From positions 101,150,433-101,214,432 of the forward strand of contig CM055092.1 of the NCBI GenBank assembly GCA_029204225.1: a stretch of 64,000 bases of DNA, read 5' to 3'. This document shows, one piece after another, positions 53,341 through 64,000 of this stretch. Made by a program: the position numbers and the translations under genes. Position 1 is the first letter of the stretch, and each line of letters opens with the position of its first letter. The notes under the pieces are model-generated. The model saw only the letters and a program-made list of their open reading frames with translations. It was not told the DNA's origin and made no database searches. Source of the DNA: Diphasiastrum complanatum (lineage: Eukaryota > Streptophyta > Lycopodiopsida > Lycopodiales > Lycopodiaceae).

Positions 53341-54410
53341 AATGCCTGATGCAGTTCCCAAGGTCACAAGATTCTATCGTTGTAATCCTAATATTACGGA
53401 TTTGATAAAGAAAGAGTTACAGAGATTGCTTGAAGCTGATTTCATTTATGAGATCGAGCACACTGAATGGGTTTCATCAATTGTCATTGTTCCTAAGAAG
53501 AATGGAAGATTGAAAATTTTTGTGAATCTCAAGGCCTTGAATAGTGACACGAAATGATCACTTTCCGTTACCTTTTATTGAAAGCATTTTGGATCGCCTT
53601 GCTGGAGCAGAAGCTTATAGTTTTCTGGATGGATTTACTGGATACAACCAGGTCAAGATTGCACCTAGAATGGGACACTTATGCTTATAAAGTAATGTCT
53701 TTTGGACTCCATAATGCACTCAGTTCATTTCAAAGAGTAATGCAATTTGCTTTTAGAGATTATCTATAGAAATTCCTCAAAATATACTTGGATGACCTTG
53801 GAGTCCATAGCATAGATACAGACCATCTGGATCATTTGGAAAAAGTATTTGAACGTTGTTGCAAGTACCAAATTTTCTTAAATCCAGAAAAGTATCAGAT
53901 TTGGATTTCTCATGGAGTTGTTCTCGGACATGTGGTATCAAGGCATGGCATTGCAATGGACTATTCAAAAATCAAAGTCATTGTGGAATTACCACCACCA
54001 GGGACAATTTGTGGAGTTTATGTCTTTATGGGTCATGCGCATTATTATCGAATTTTCATTATCTTCTTTGCAGATCTTACAAGACCTATATACAAACTAA
54101 CCGTTGTTCCTATTTGGACAGTTGAGGTGTTAGAAGCCTTTGAAAAATTAAAAAAAAAAACATCAGCTTTAGCACCAATACTACGTTCTCCAGATTGGAT
54201 GATTGAATTTCATGTTCACACTGATGCCTCGAAATATGCAATTGGATCAATGTTGACACAGCCAGGTGAATACAAGAAAGACTATCCCATACGATTTGCA
54301 AGCCGACAGCTTACAAATTCAAAGAAAAACTATTCGACAACAGAACGTGAAACATTGACAATGATTTTCTCTGTAAGAAAATTTTGATATTATCTTATGG
54401 AAACACACTT
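53341..54410 (+). pseudogene. G1 reverse transcriptase and RNase H
   Basis: RT: LLEADFIYEIEHTEWVSSIV, VPKKNGRLKI; catalytic YLDDLGVHS at about 53785-53812; GHVVSRHGIAMDYSKIKVIV. RNase H: MIEFHVHTDASKYAIGSMLT, RQLTNSKKNYSTTERETLTM. Frameshift near 53555. No integrase follows; similarity ends at about 54410. Confidence 0.85.
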
Positions 54411-54439
54411 TGTATTTTATGAAAGAGGATAGATTTTGC

Positions 54440-55010
54440 AGTCGCGAAACTATCGCGACAACCACGATCCTCTTGCGACTCGGATGGAGTTCAGATGCGA
54501 TCGCTGGACACCGCCTATAAAGTCCTCACAATAGGATTCTAGCCTAAGCATACCATACACAGCAACAACACATGGAAACCGGTGGAGGTTAATCCAACCA
54601 AACCAAACCTAGATCGTACGGATCTAACCCCCAAACTATGGATCAATCAGAGTCATGGAAAGAGGAGTCACACCAGCAGCATGTAGCTACTCATCACAAA
54701 TTAAGCATACACTAGTGAGAGCCCAATAGATATACTTATACCCTCCAAGGCCCATGCACCACTAGTAGTGGACTGTGACACCTCACTAGACACTTCTGCA
54801 GCCTATCTGGGCCACGTCATCCAATTCCCTAATGACTCACTGATAGACCCATACCAACTCCACCACCATGCGTTTAGGCCTACAACCATTAATTATGACC
54901 ATGTACACATAAGGGCCCCAATTCCCTTATAGTCACAATTAACTTATGGGTTGTTGGTCTACCAGTCCCTAGCATGGACACGCTACCCGAGACCAGTCAT
55001 GGGCATGACA
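54440..55010 (-). repeat. G2 3' LTR
   Basis: The minus strand starts TGTCATGCCCATGACTGG after a purine tract GATGGAGGGGAAGAA (about 55011-55025). It has TATA-like GGGTATAAGTATATC near 54745. Its inner part recurs at 32998-33205. The end near 54440 is approximate. Confidence 0.65.
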
Positions 55011-55039
55011 TTCTTCCCCTCCATCGAACCCGAAAAGAT

Positions 55040-56500
55040 CTTGGATACAAGAACTAAACGATTGAGAAATTGTATAATTACCGAGCATCTGGTCGATGGA
55101 GGGTAAAGTCGAACTCTTGAAGAAGCAGCAGCCATCGGGTGATTCATCCAGTTGTGCAAGGTCTATTTACCAGATAGAGTAGGGCTTGGTGATCTACAAA
55201 GAAGACAAAGAGGTTGGGTAGCATGTAATGGAGGAATTTATTTACACTGTAAACTATGGCTAGTGCTTCACGCTCAGTGGTGGTATAGTTCATCTCTACA
55301 GGAATCAACTGCCTACTGGTGAAGTCGATTGGATAGTCCTTCTTGTACTCCCCTGGTTGCGTCAGAACACTCTTTATGGCATAGTTAGAAGCGTCTGTGT
55401 GGACATGAAATTCTATGGTCCAGATAGGAGGTTAAAGGATTGGTGTTGTAACTAAGGCCTTCTTGAAATTTTGAAAAGCCTCAGTGGCTTCGGTTGTCCA
55501 TTCTAGTTGGATAGTCATCTGATAGATTAAACGAGCCAACTTAGCAAAGTTCAAGACAAACCTCCAATAATAATTGCAATGCCCCATAAAGATGTAGACT
55601 CCACGTATAGTTCCAAGTTCAAGAAATGCAAGTATTATGCGGATCTTGTCGACGTCAGTGGCAATACCATGCCTTGAAACTACATGGCCGAGCACTATGT
55701 CGTGCGTGACCAGAAATTGGCATTTGGCCGGGTTTAGGGATATGCCGAATAATCGACACTGGATGAACACTTTCTCTAAGCAAGTTAGATGTTGGCTCTA
55801 GTGGACACACAAGTCGTCCATGAATATTTCAAGAAACTTCTGAAGAAAATCCTTGAAGGCATAACTCATTACTCGCTGGAAAGTGCTTGGATCATTGCAC
55901 AATCCAAATGGCACCACTTTGTAGGCAAATGTTTCCCACTCAGTGGAGAAGGCAGTTTTGTGCTGATCTTCTGGGGCTTTCTGCACCTGGTTATAGCCAC
56001 TAAACCCATCCAGAAAACTATAGGCTTCTTCTCCGGCTATTCTTTCTACACATTTTCCGTGAATGGTAAGGGAAAATGGTCCTTGTTGGTTACGACATTT
56101 AGCTTCTTGTAGTCCACACAGATTCTAAGTTTTCCATTTTTCTTAGGTATTACCACGATAGGTGATACCCAATCAGTGTGTTCCATCTCGTAGATGAATC
56201 CTACATCTAGAAGCTTCTTCAATTCTTCTTGGATCAACTGGGCGTACTGCGGATTGGACCTATAAGGCCTACTAACTGTGGGTTTTGCACCATCAGCCAG
56301 TGGAATGGTGTGAACTACTACGTCTGGCGATATGCCCTTAGCTCAACATAATTCTAAGCAAGACAATCGCAGTATTTGTAGAGAAGTGCCTTGATATCAT
56401 CAAGTTCTTCTCCCTCCACATCTTCCCCACATCATCCCATACGACTTTCTTCTTCCTTCTCAGCTAGATCTAGCTCTTCCGTACGGGCAGGACCTTCATA
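55040..56500 (-). pseudogene. G2: Athila/Tat-like RT and RNase H
   Basis: Minus-strand order: acidic helix EGEELDDIKALLYKYCDC, RT start LLDVGFIYEMEHTDWVSPIV, VIPKKNGKLRICVDYKKLN, SFQRVMSYAFKDF-like region (seen: TFQRVMSYAFKDFLQ), catalytic IFMDDLCVH, GHVVSRHGIATDVDKIRIIL, RNase H WTIEFHVHTDASNYAIKSVL, NYTTTEREALAIVYSVNKFL and DHQALLYLVNRPC. Integrase is missing between RNase H and the LTR. Related to G1 in sequence but with a different LTR. Confidence 0.85.
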
Positions 56501-56604
56501 AACATTGGCTCCTTAGGAGGTTTCTTCTAAGGGTTCTCGTAATCATCTACATACTACCACTACCACTTCATTTATCTCGTAATCCTTGACATACTATGGC
56601 ACGT

Positions 56605-56983
56605 TGTTAGGCCTGTTTGTGACTAATTACCTTGAGAGGACCCAGACACTCTAACTGAGACATATGGAGTATTGCATGTCTGTGTGACGGATATAGGCAG
56701 GAGGACTACATGAAGAGATGTGATCTATTTATAGTTGACCTGCATGGAGATTGCATGGTTTCATGCACAGGACTCTACTCTCTATATAATGAGGTGGGGA
56801 TTCTCCCGTCGACATATTGGGTTTAGGTTACCAGTTTCTCTCTTCTCCTTTTGCTTCACATGGCATGGCTTGGGGGCTAGATCCAGGTTTGATCTAGCAT
56901 TGGTTGGGCGGTTTGGCTCCATAGTCTCTTCTATTGTGTTCTCCTATCCTCATCTTAGGGATTATCCCTTAGGGGTCTTTTCA
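56605..56983 (+). repeat. F: LTR with adjacent primer site
   Basis: 379 bases from TGTTAGGCCTGTTTGTG to GGGGTCTTTTCA, with a TATA box CTCTATATAATG at about 56780-56791. TG and CA ends. Confidence 0.8.
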
Positions 56984-56984
56984 T

Positions 56985-56996
56985 TGGTATCAGAGC
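56985..56996 (+). promoter_or_regulatory. F primer-binding site
   Basis: TGGTATCAGAGC, exact initiator tRNA-Met complement, one base after the LTR. Confidence 0.9.
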
Positions 56997-57490
56997 CCGG
57001 CTAAGATGCGGTCTTGGATGGGCTGGAGACAAGTTCTACATTGAATTGGAATTGGAAAGCACTTGGATTTGCATCCCGGAGAAAAGTGCTGATTTTTTCA
57101 AGAAAAGTTAAAAGAGAATTCACAAAATTGTGGTTGCAGCATGCTTTTTCAAAATTGAGGTAGAGTACTTTTCTACAAGGTTGATTTTGGATTTGAAATG
57201 CTGAGAAATATGTGACTTCATTCTTAATTTCCTGTTTCTTGAGGAAACTTTCCATTGGTGTGAATAGATCTACTTTGTAGATTCGGCTGCTTGTTTCCTT
57301 GCCGTAGTCTGCCTGGTTAAAGTTTTGACAACATGCTTTAATGTTCTGAATCTTGTCATTTTGGTTAAGTTCATAGTAAATTAATAATAAATTGATTTAT
57401 TCGACTTGTATGGACACTGTGGTGGGTACTTTCATTGTCCTACCAAAGGCCCCATGGATCTTCTCGAGGAGAGATGATTGTAAAGAAGGC
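56997..57490 (+). other. F interior, no coding sequence
   Basis: Follows the primer site but encodes no gag that I can see. F may be a non-autonomous element or a 5' fragment; no second LTR was found. Confidence 0.5.
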
Positions 57491-57499
57491 AATAGCCTC

Positions 57500-57740
57500 T
57501 TTTCAAACTCCAACATGACACATGCGATGCCTAAAGCGTGTCTTCAGAAGGGATAACAAGCTAAGTGGACTAAAGTCTCATGACTGGCATAAATTTTTAC
57601 AAGTTGGCATGGCATGTATTTTGACATTCATCCATCTCAGCCAGAGAATTTGCATGATAGGAACGTTGATAATGTGTGCTGTAAGACTAATACTTAAAGC
57701 AAGGGCTAAGAAGGGATATTTCACCTCACTAGAATAACCT
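57500..57740 (+). pseudogene. CACTA (En/Spm) transposase-like scrap
   Basis: The plus strand reads CLKRVFRRDNKLSGLKSHDW then HKFLQ. GLKSHDxHxxxQ is the diagnostic motif of plant CACTA TNP2-type transposases. The rest of the 71-codon frame is not clearly transposase, so only a scrap survives. Confidence 0.55.
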
Positions 57741-59570
57741 GTAAACAGAATTATTGGTTTCTGCTGTGAAATAAAAGGAAAGCAAGGAGCAATCCAGAGA
57801 GATATAACCCGGTTTTAAGAATCACAATAAGCAATTTACTGTTTGCTTCAAGTTTGGTTCTCTGTTTGAAATTACAGAGAGATGATTCTAGTTATGGAAT
57901 CAATATCCATGCTTCCGCTGTAATGATTGTTTGCAAACCTAATGGATTCCTAGAAAAGCAGCTGTTAATCCCAGCCAGATAGTTGGACTTGTTGGTTGAT
58001 TCAGTTGTGGAAACCATGGTAGATATGATCATGTACTTGACAGATTGCAGCAGATCGCTCTTTCCCTGGATTCACCTGCAAAGAAAAAGAATGTGAAGTC
58101 TACCTTGACAGCTGCCTTTGGGCGTTGTGGGTGGTTAGCCACAGTTGAGGTATGAGATTGATGTTCTCTCGTTGGCAGCGATGAATGAGAAGTTCTAGCT
58201 GCAGAGAAGGCAATAAATCTGTTTTGTTTCAGAGATACCTGAAACCCGAGGGGTTGTATGATTTTTAAACGTGCATCTGGGAGATCCAGCAGTTAAATGC
58301 ATGTCCTCCTTTTCCATAGAGTGCGTGAACAGCAGTAGGTCTGTTTTCCACAACGTTGGGGAACGGCAGGTAGCGCTTGATGTGAAAAAAAAAAAAAGAG
58401 AAGGGTTGAGCGCGACCTAAACTGTTCCTGGTTGCTTCTCTGTCTCGTGGTAAAGCGCGACTGGAAACCCTTTTTGTGCCAAAGGGAGTGGCGGCCAAAG
58501 AGGGAGCTGGCCCTAACTTATTTTTTTTGCTGGAAGGGTTTTGGTTTTTGGTAGGGCCCATGGCTTTTGTTTTTTAACCTTAGGGTTTTATGGTATGCAT
58601 ATGTTGGGTGTTTATAAGTTGCTTTGAAGCATGATGAGTGGTCGGCAATTTGGGGAGTTGGGTGACTAGCTGCATCAATGCTATTACATGCTGAATGATC
58701 AAGGCTTGATTGAATTTTGACATTTAGTAGCTTTGAGTTGGTTTGAAATTGGTTTACTCCGGAAGTTAAAGTTACTAGCACCCAATTATAGAAACTTCGG
58801 TTTCTTGGTGTTAGATTGTCAAAGTTTGACCTTAGGGGTTGAAGGAATATGGATTTCCTTTCTCTAGGGACAATATGCATGTTGTTGGGGCTTTATCACT
58901 TCGACATTTTTGTTAAGCTAGTTTATTTTGGGAACCTTAGTACTGTCGGAACTTTGGTTAGGGAGTTTTTAAGCCGATCTTGACAGAAAGGGATGGAACA
59001 GATCTAAGGCATATACCCAGTTTAGGAATTCGATTCCTTGGTACGATCTACTTAAACCATTTAACTCTGGAGTATTGGTACTCCCAATAAATGGAGTTAA
59101 ATAGTGTTTTTTTTTTTGTTTTCTCAACTCAAAAGAGTATCTGGATACTCAAAGTTGAGTTTTAATTATTCTATATCTTAATGATTCTCCTAGAGATTCT
59201 AGTATCATATCTTAGAATTGGATTCTAAGGATAGTTGTACTTGGAAATTTTTTTGTCTGCCAGAGTTTGTGGATGATTTCAGACTGTAATTATTATTTTT
59301 ATTTCTTTAACTTTAATCTCCTAAGTTAGGTAATATTTTACTCAGTTGGTTCATGTAAGTGTTTTACATGAAGGTGATGTTACTAACTTGTGTTGAGTGT
59401 AACCCAGTTGAGAAAATGTATCTCTTAGTGTAGTGTCTTGGTCATTCTGTAGGAGTCCTTGACAAAAGGAGTACGTGACATCTTACCCTTCAAACATGCA
59501 TCATATGCCATCAAACTGGTTGCATTCGAGATGCTCACCCTTGTGATTGCTCTATGATGGCTTGATTGAT
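57741..59570. other. Largely gene-free stretch
   Basis: Apart from the possible exon at 58000-58149, I see no coding sequence on either strand. There is an A-run at 58385-58398. Confidence 0.4.
58000..58149 (+). other. Possible exon or gag remnant
   Basis: Open in one frame: FSCGNHGRYDHVLDRLQQIA, LSLDSPAKKKNVKS, LTAAFGRCGWLATVE, ended by GAG/gtatgag, a good donor. An acceptor-like gattgcag/CAG sits at 58050. CGNHGRY resembles half a zinc knuckle. I do not recognise the protein; chance is possible. Confidence 0.2.
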
Positions 59571-59579
59571 ATAGTGCCA

Positions 59580-60660
59580 TTGAATTCATATGGCATAGTC
59601 TCATGTGCCATAGTCTCGTGTGCTATAGAGTATTTGGCGAATCATCATGAGTATAATGCACTTGATCTGTAGGTAGGCGTACCTTCAAGTGATACTGGTT
59701 GTCTTTTCTTCTACCTTGGATAATCAGTGTACTGGTATTTGCATCAACAACATTGCATGCTTCGTCTGAGAATGTTACACACATCCCTATATAAGCTATT
59801 CTTGCCATTGATAGCAAAACTTGTTGTAGTGTAGGCACGAACAGAATATCTTCGAGTCATCTGTCTACGCCATTAGTGTTGAGCCATAGTGAACCAATAC
59901 CACTCACTTGATGCTTTGATCTATCTCCAAGAATGATAAATCTTGATGGATCTGCACTTCGAAAATCAGACATGATCCATCTTGATGTGACGAAGTGCGA
60001 GGTAGCTCTTGAATCAAGGATTACCTCTTGTTTGTCAGGTGTTGATACTACACACATGTCTGCACAGATGTAGGCGGTCGAATTTTCGTGATTCGATCTT
60101 TCTTTACCCATCTTCGAGCTCTCTGGCTCCTCGACATAGGACGAACTATTATTGTTCTTCTATCTGCTTTGAGCTTGTTTGTTTTTTGGGTTATGGTGGT
60201 AGTCCATGGTTGCATGACCCTTCTTATGACAGTGGATACACTCAATTTTCAGATTTAGCCAACACGAATGAGCAGTATGTCCTTTGTGTTTGCATCTCAC
60301 GCACGTCTTCTTGTCTCCACTCTACTATTTCGACTTTCCCTTGTTCTACCATTTGCCTTTGCTGGCTCCTTTTGCTTGCTGATCTCAATCATGCTCCTTC
60401 TTAGGCTTGAATTGTTTCTTTGCTTTCTCCTTGTTGCTGTAGAGGGCTTGGTCAGAAGCATCCTTGTGATCAAGATGCTCTCGAGCTTCGACTTCTTCTC
60501 AAATCTCAACAATTGCCTTTTCGAGTGTCATAGTAGAATCCTTTGCTAGCAGCGTTCTGGTTTGGAAGGATCTTGGTAAAGCTCTCAACAGATAGGTAAG
60601 CTGCTTCTCTGTTGATACTACATTTTCTATTCCAAAATTGTATAGTGATACGAAACGGAA
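59580..60660 (-). pseudogene. K: Ty1/copia gag-protease relic
   Basis: Minus-strand order: gag end (MTLEKAIVEI, then charged KEKAKKQFKPKKEHD), two zinc knuckles CVRCKHKGHTAHSCW and CIHCHKKGHATMDY (last Cys is Tyr), the protease core VILDSRATSHFVTSRW (DSGATSH with Gly changed to Arg), FIILGDRSKHQVSGIGSLWL, and the pre-integrase start VPTLQQVLLSMARIAYIGM. Stops between the parts. Integrase and RT are missing. A different copia family from C and I. Confidence 0.85.
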
Positions 60661-60785
60661 CGAAACTAGATGAAATGAAACGAAGCAAAGCGAAACTTGA
60701 ATGAACTCTGAAATTAATTTATGTTGAAAGCGAAGTGATCCCGAAGTGAAGCAAAATGAAACACGAAGCGAAAACCGAAAACAAA
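60650..60785 (+). repeat. GAAACG-type simple repeat
   Basis: Irregular run of GAAACGAA-like units (ACGAAACGGAACGAAAC, AATGAAACGAAGC). The C2 LTR has the complementary run at 27300-27425, so this may be the start of a related LTR. Confidence 0.5.
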
Positions 60786-62350
60786 AAAAATAGTTCGTGT
60801 GGAATTTAGATATGATTGCTGGTCATTGTCGGCTATATCATTCCTACAATCCTCCAAAATGTAGATGGACACTGCTGATCTATGTTATAGATTAATACAG
60901 CATTCAACAAGATTGAACCATAGTGTAAAATTGAATAAACAAGTAAATGAGATACACGAACAATAGCAGACAAGATTCATTCAAGATCATACAATCATTC
61001 AAAATAATATGTGCATAACAGCTACAATATTATTTATTGATCCTCTTGATTTCAAGCACTGTGTGACAGATCCACACAGTGCATTGGCGTGAAAGAAATA
61101 CAATTCTCCCACAAATAGCGTGTCGCCTACTAACGGACTTCTGGATCTGTTGATCCTCTTACAAAATTGTCTCGCTCAATCTATTCTGTATATTTTCTTC
61201 TCTATATTTTTTTATGCATCAAGCAGAATGTATATTGATTGCAAACTTTTTCTCGTTGCATCTTGTTACTTCCCTGATCAAACAGATTAAACATCTATAA
61301 CTAATCATGGATTATAAGAGTGGCGGATTAGCCACATCTTAAAGCACTTCTGTTGATGTCACGATATCAGATCAAATATTTGTACCTCATGGTATTTGGT
61401 TGATCTTCTTGGTCCTTTGTGGATCACGAGTGATTTTCTGTCGCGAAACAATTTTGTGTTGTGTGTCGTGAAATTGTTCGCGAACATTTTTTTTGCTTCG
61501 TGTGTCTTTTCTATCCATTTTAGGGTTGAAAGCTAGCAAAGCTTTGGCAATTGAAACGTTTTGTTTCTTCAAGAACTGGGAGGAGAGATGTCATCATGAG
61601 ATGAGCTTAATAACCAGCTCGTGCTCCTAGACCTCTCTAAAATTGGGAGGTGAAGGGGCAAAATGAATAAGCTGCTCAAAATGCATCTCACCGTTGCCAT
61701 CTAGAGTTGTCCTAGATTCCACAATTAGACTAACCCACTTTCAACTGGCCCATTTATCCTCAAGAGAGGGACGATAATCAGGGGAAGAGGACTTATTTTT
61801 AAGGGCTTCTAAATAGCTAATAACAAGGTTGAGAATAGAAGGAAGAGGGAGAAGTAGGAGAGCTAATGAAAGCAAGAACTTAGGTGGCTATGTCAAGTAG
61901 AGGGGTCGAGCATAGGGGTAGAGCATAGAGATCTGGATGAGAGAGAAGGAGAATCATCCTTATTCTGTTTGAAAAAATCATGTTTGTGGGAGTACGCAAC
62001 CATTAAAAAAATAGGTCAAGAGAAAATTAAATGAAGAGAGGTAAAAACAGAAACAGAAAGGTCAGGAAGAAAGAAACTCTAATAAAAAACACCACTAAGA
62101 CAAGACAAGTTGTAATAAAGAAGGGGCAGAGCGAGCTAGCAACTAAAAAACAGAGAAAAGAAGGTTCATAGTCTCGAGGAGTTCAAAAACTCCTGCTAAC
62201 AAGGCCTGTAGACCTAGACAACTTGAAAAGGCACAGAAAGCACCCAAGTAATCGAAACCTTGGAAATACCAAAAAAATGCTTTCAAAAGAACTCGGTCAA
62301 AAGCAATACAACATTTCTATAAAAGGAAGAACGACTGAAGAGTTGTTCTA
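60786..62350. other. Gene-free stretch
   Basis: No gene recognised. 61430-61520 has TTCGCGAA-rich sequence reminiscent of copia LTR ends but without a primer site. Confidence 0.4.
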
Positions 62351-62352
62351 GA

Positions 62353-62515
62353 CTAACTGAAGTTGAACTCAGGACAAGAGCTATACAACCACCCCAATAA
62401 AATGCCAATGGAGTAGAACTAGACACTCTTCCAAACTAACTGAAGTAGAACTCAGGCCAAGAGATAAACAGCCACCCCAAAACATGCTAGTTGAGCAGAA
62501 CCATAAACTCTGAAG
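62353..62515 (+). repeat. 83-bp tandem duplication
   Basis: CTAACTGAAGTTGAACTCAG at 62353 recurs as CTAACTGAAGTAGAACTCAG at 62436. Shared marks are CCACCCCAA and GAGCAGAAC/GAGTAGAAC. Two imperfect copies. Confidence 0.75.
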
Positions 62516-62822
62516 ATGAAAACGAGAAAAGAACACCTTGGGAAGAGCCCATTAAAGAAGAGTCTTAGAACTAAGAGAAGAAAAAGTGTGATGCCCTACT
62601 ATTAAGGTTTATACATTTTTACGATAATTTATTACTATATTTGAAGCCTTTCCCCTTTATCACAAGCACAACCTTTATTGGAAGTTGAATCTCTAATCTG
62701 AAAGTCATTTTTTTGACTTATTGAAGAGCAGAATTCGGGCCTATGAAAACAACAATTAGGGCAGCATAACACCAACCAGCCACCGAGTACTATGCCCAAG
62801 CTCTATATCGGCTGTCTATGGT

Positions 62823-62939
62823 CATTTTCCGCCATTGACCCAACGGGGTTGGCTCAGTTGGTTGGCTTGGCATCCAAAGTTTCTTTGGTCCCAGGTTCGA
62901 GCCTCCCCTTGGAAACCAAGAAGCATTTTCCGCCATTGA
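62823..62939 (+). mobile_element. Short Au-like SINE with 16-bp target-site duplications
   Basis: The direct repeat CATTTTCCGCCATTGA at 62823-62838 and 62924-62939 flanks an 85-base body. The body has a pol III A box TGGCTCAGTTGG (62850-62861) and B box GGTTCGAGCC (62894-62903), 33 bases apart, with GGGG and CCCC at the ends of the tRNA-like part (62845-62908). This is the head of an Au-type tRNA-derived SINE. It is too short and unstructured to be a working tRNA. The duplication is perfect, so the insertion is fairly recent. Confidence 0.85.
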
Positions 62940-64000
62940 ACCCAAGCAGGACAGCGCCTTACATCTCACTCAAAATAGATGCCAAAACAAAGGCAATCAG
63001 GGCTAAAAGTGCATCTTTGAAGGGCGCTATGCCACAGCAGTTCCAGCAGGCAGCATGGCATCCTTCCACGCAGGTCAGGGAACGGCCATCAACAAACAGT
63101 TCCAGATAGATGTGGCATCGGTTTCTAGGGCATACACCTCTCATGCCTTTCTCTTTTGAAGCGGCAAATTTCTTAAGGCAGCATAGTCTTTGATAACAAG
63201 CGGTTTCTAGGCATTTCTCCAAAACCAGCAACCATATTTCTCAAATGACAAGTCCAATGCATTCTTATGATCATTTTCCAGGAAGCGACCCTATACAAAG
63301 GCAGATTTCAGATGGTTCTTCTTGTCATATGTAGCGACAGTCATCTAACACCTTTAAGCGGTAGTTCCAGCGATCTTCTAAAGTTCTATATGGCAGTTTA
63401 GCGACAGCCTACATCAAACTAGCGCATTTTCAAGTGACTATTCTCAGTCAGCCCACCATTGCAACTTCAAAAGCTGTTTGTCCTTGTATCTCAAGTGGTT
63501 TTCAGCAATGAATAGGGATGTTTTCCATATAGGGGATGTTTACAAACCATTAAGCAGTTTGTAGATCTATTCTACAACCACTTGGGCTTTTGAACAGACA
63601 AATCCATGTGGCAATACCTTACTGGTTAATGAGTAGACACCAACACCTATCAACTACTCATTGGTTATTCTTCTCTATAGTAGTTGTAGAGCCCTCTTCT
63701 CTGTTTCAGGAGTTTCTCTTTGGATATATGTGCCAAGCCTCTACATTTTTTCATATTCATTCATGTCTTCTAGATTTACTCTGCTCTTAGGAAGCAGGAG
63801 CAGAGGGTGACAGACTTTTTCGCTAATGTCATTGTACTTTCTTTTTCATGTGAATGAATCACAACATCCATGTTATTTCTATTCTGAATAATCCTATGAA
63901 TGTCATTGTGATTCGGTTCAATAATGGATTCTATACTCTGAAGATTTGTAATTAACATTGACCAGGTATTAATCAAACTATGCAGTGGATCAAGATTTCA
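62940..64000. other. Gene-free stretch to window end
   Basis: No coding or RNA gene recognised. Short motifs such as GCGGTTTCTAGG and AGCGACAG recur but without a clear period. Confidence 0.4.

Noticed and set aside
56735..57004. Plus-strand 89-codon open frame
   Set aside because: Lies within LTR F and its primer site.
62845..62908. tRNA gene
   Set aside because: A and B boxes are present, but the tRNA-like part is only 64 bases without a proper anticodon arm, and the flanking 16-bp direct repeats show it is a SINE.

Overview
This window is nuclear DNA of a land plant with a transposon-rich genome. Three things show this: a split nuclear gene for a chloroplast thylakoid-lumen protein with GT-AG introns, plant-type Ty3/gypsy and Ty1/copia retrotransposons primed by initiator tRNA-Met or tRNA-Asp, and an Au-like SINE. 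Very long, transposon-filled introns would suit a fern or gymnosperm, but the sequence does not settle the species.

The only host gene I can support lies on the minus strand. It is a PsbP-domain protein (PPD family) whose first five exons are at 24262-24049, 23920-23777, 22428-22363, 22201-22121 and 4636-4550. All five join in phase 1 and read through without a stop. The rest of the gene lies beyond the left edge. Intron 4 is about 17.5 kb and holds most of the left third of the window: a degraded minus-strand chromodomain element (A2), a related plus-strand element (A1) carrying a rearranged chimera of a second family (B1), a young and structurally complete chromovirus (B2, 13853-20139, with target-site duplication CCTGG) and a dead LINE. 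Intron 2 holds a cluster of fold-back, MITE-like palindromes. Intron 5 runs into older gypsy debris (1-3270).

Right of the gene the window is almost wholly layered retrotransposon remains. In order: a tandemly duplicated stretch with microsatellites just upstream of the start codon (24.3-24.9 kb); copia and gypsy relics (26-29.6 kb); a 372-bp tandem repeat (29.64-30.6 kb); a copia element with intact 5' LTR and primer-binding site (C3, 30.9-32.7 kb); a long CT tract; one arm of a 1-kb inverted repeat whose partner is 12 kb away; an array of 14-bp palindromes (35.0-35.5 kb); a gypsy gag with its 5' LTR (E); a duplicated region without genes (39.6-40.85 kb); an almost complete copia polyprotein (C1, 41-45.2 kb, minus strand); copia I and Athila/Tat-like gypsy elements (47.3-56.5 kb); an isolated LTR with primer site (F); a CACTA-transposase-like scrap; a copia gag-protease relic (K); and an Au-like SINE with 16-bp target-site duplications (62.8 kb).

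No autonomous element appears able to make its full protein. Even the youngest one, B2, carries two in-frame TAG codons. Most nonsense changes that can be polarised by comparing copies are C-to-T or G-to-A transitions. I found no rRNA, true tRNA, CRISPR array or bacterial-type operon.
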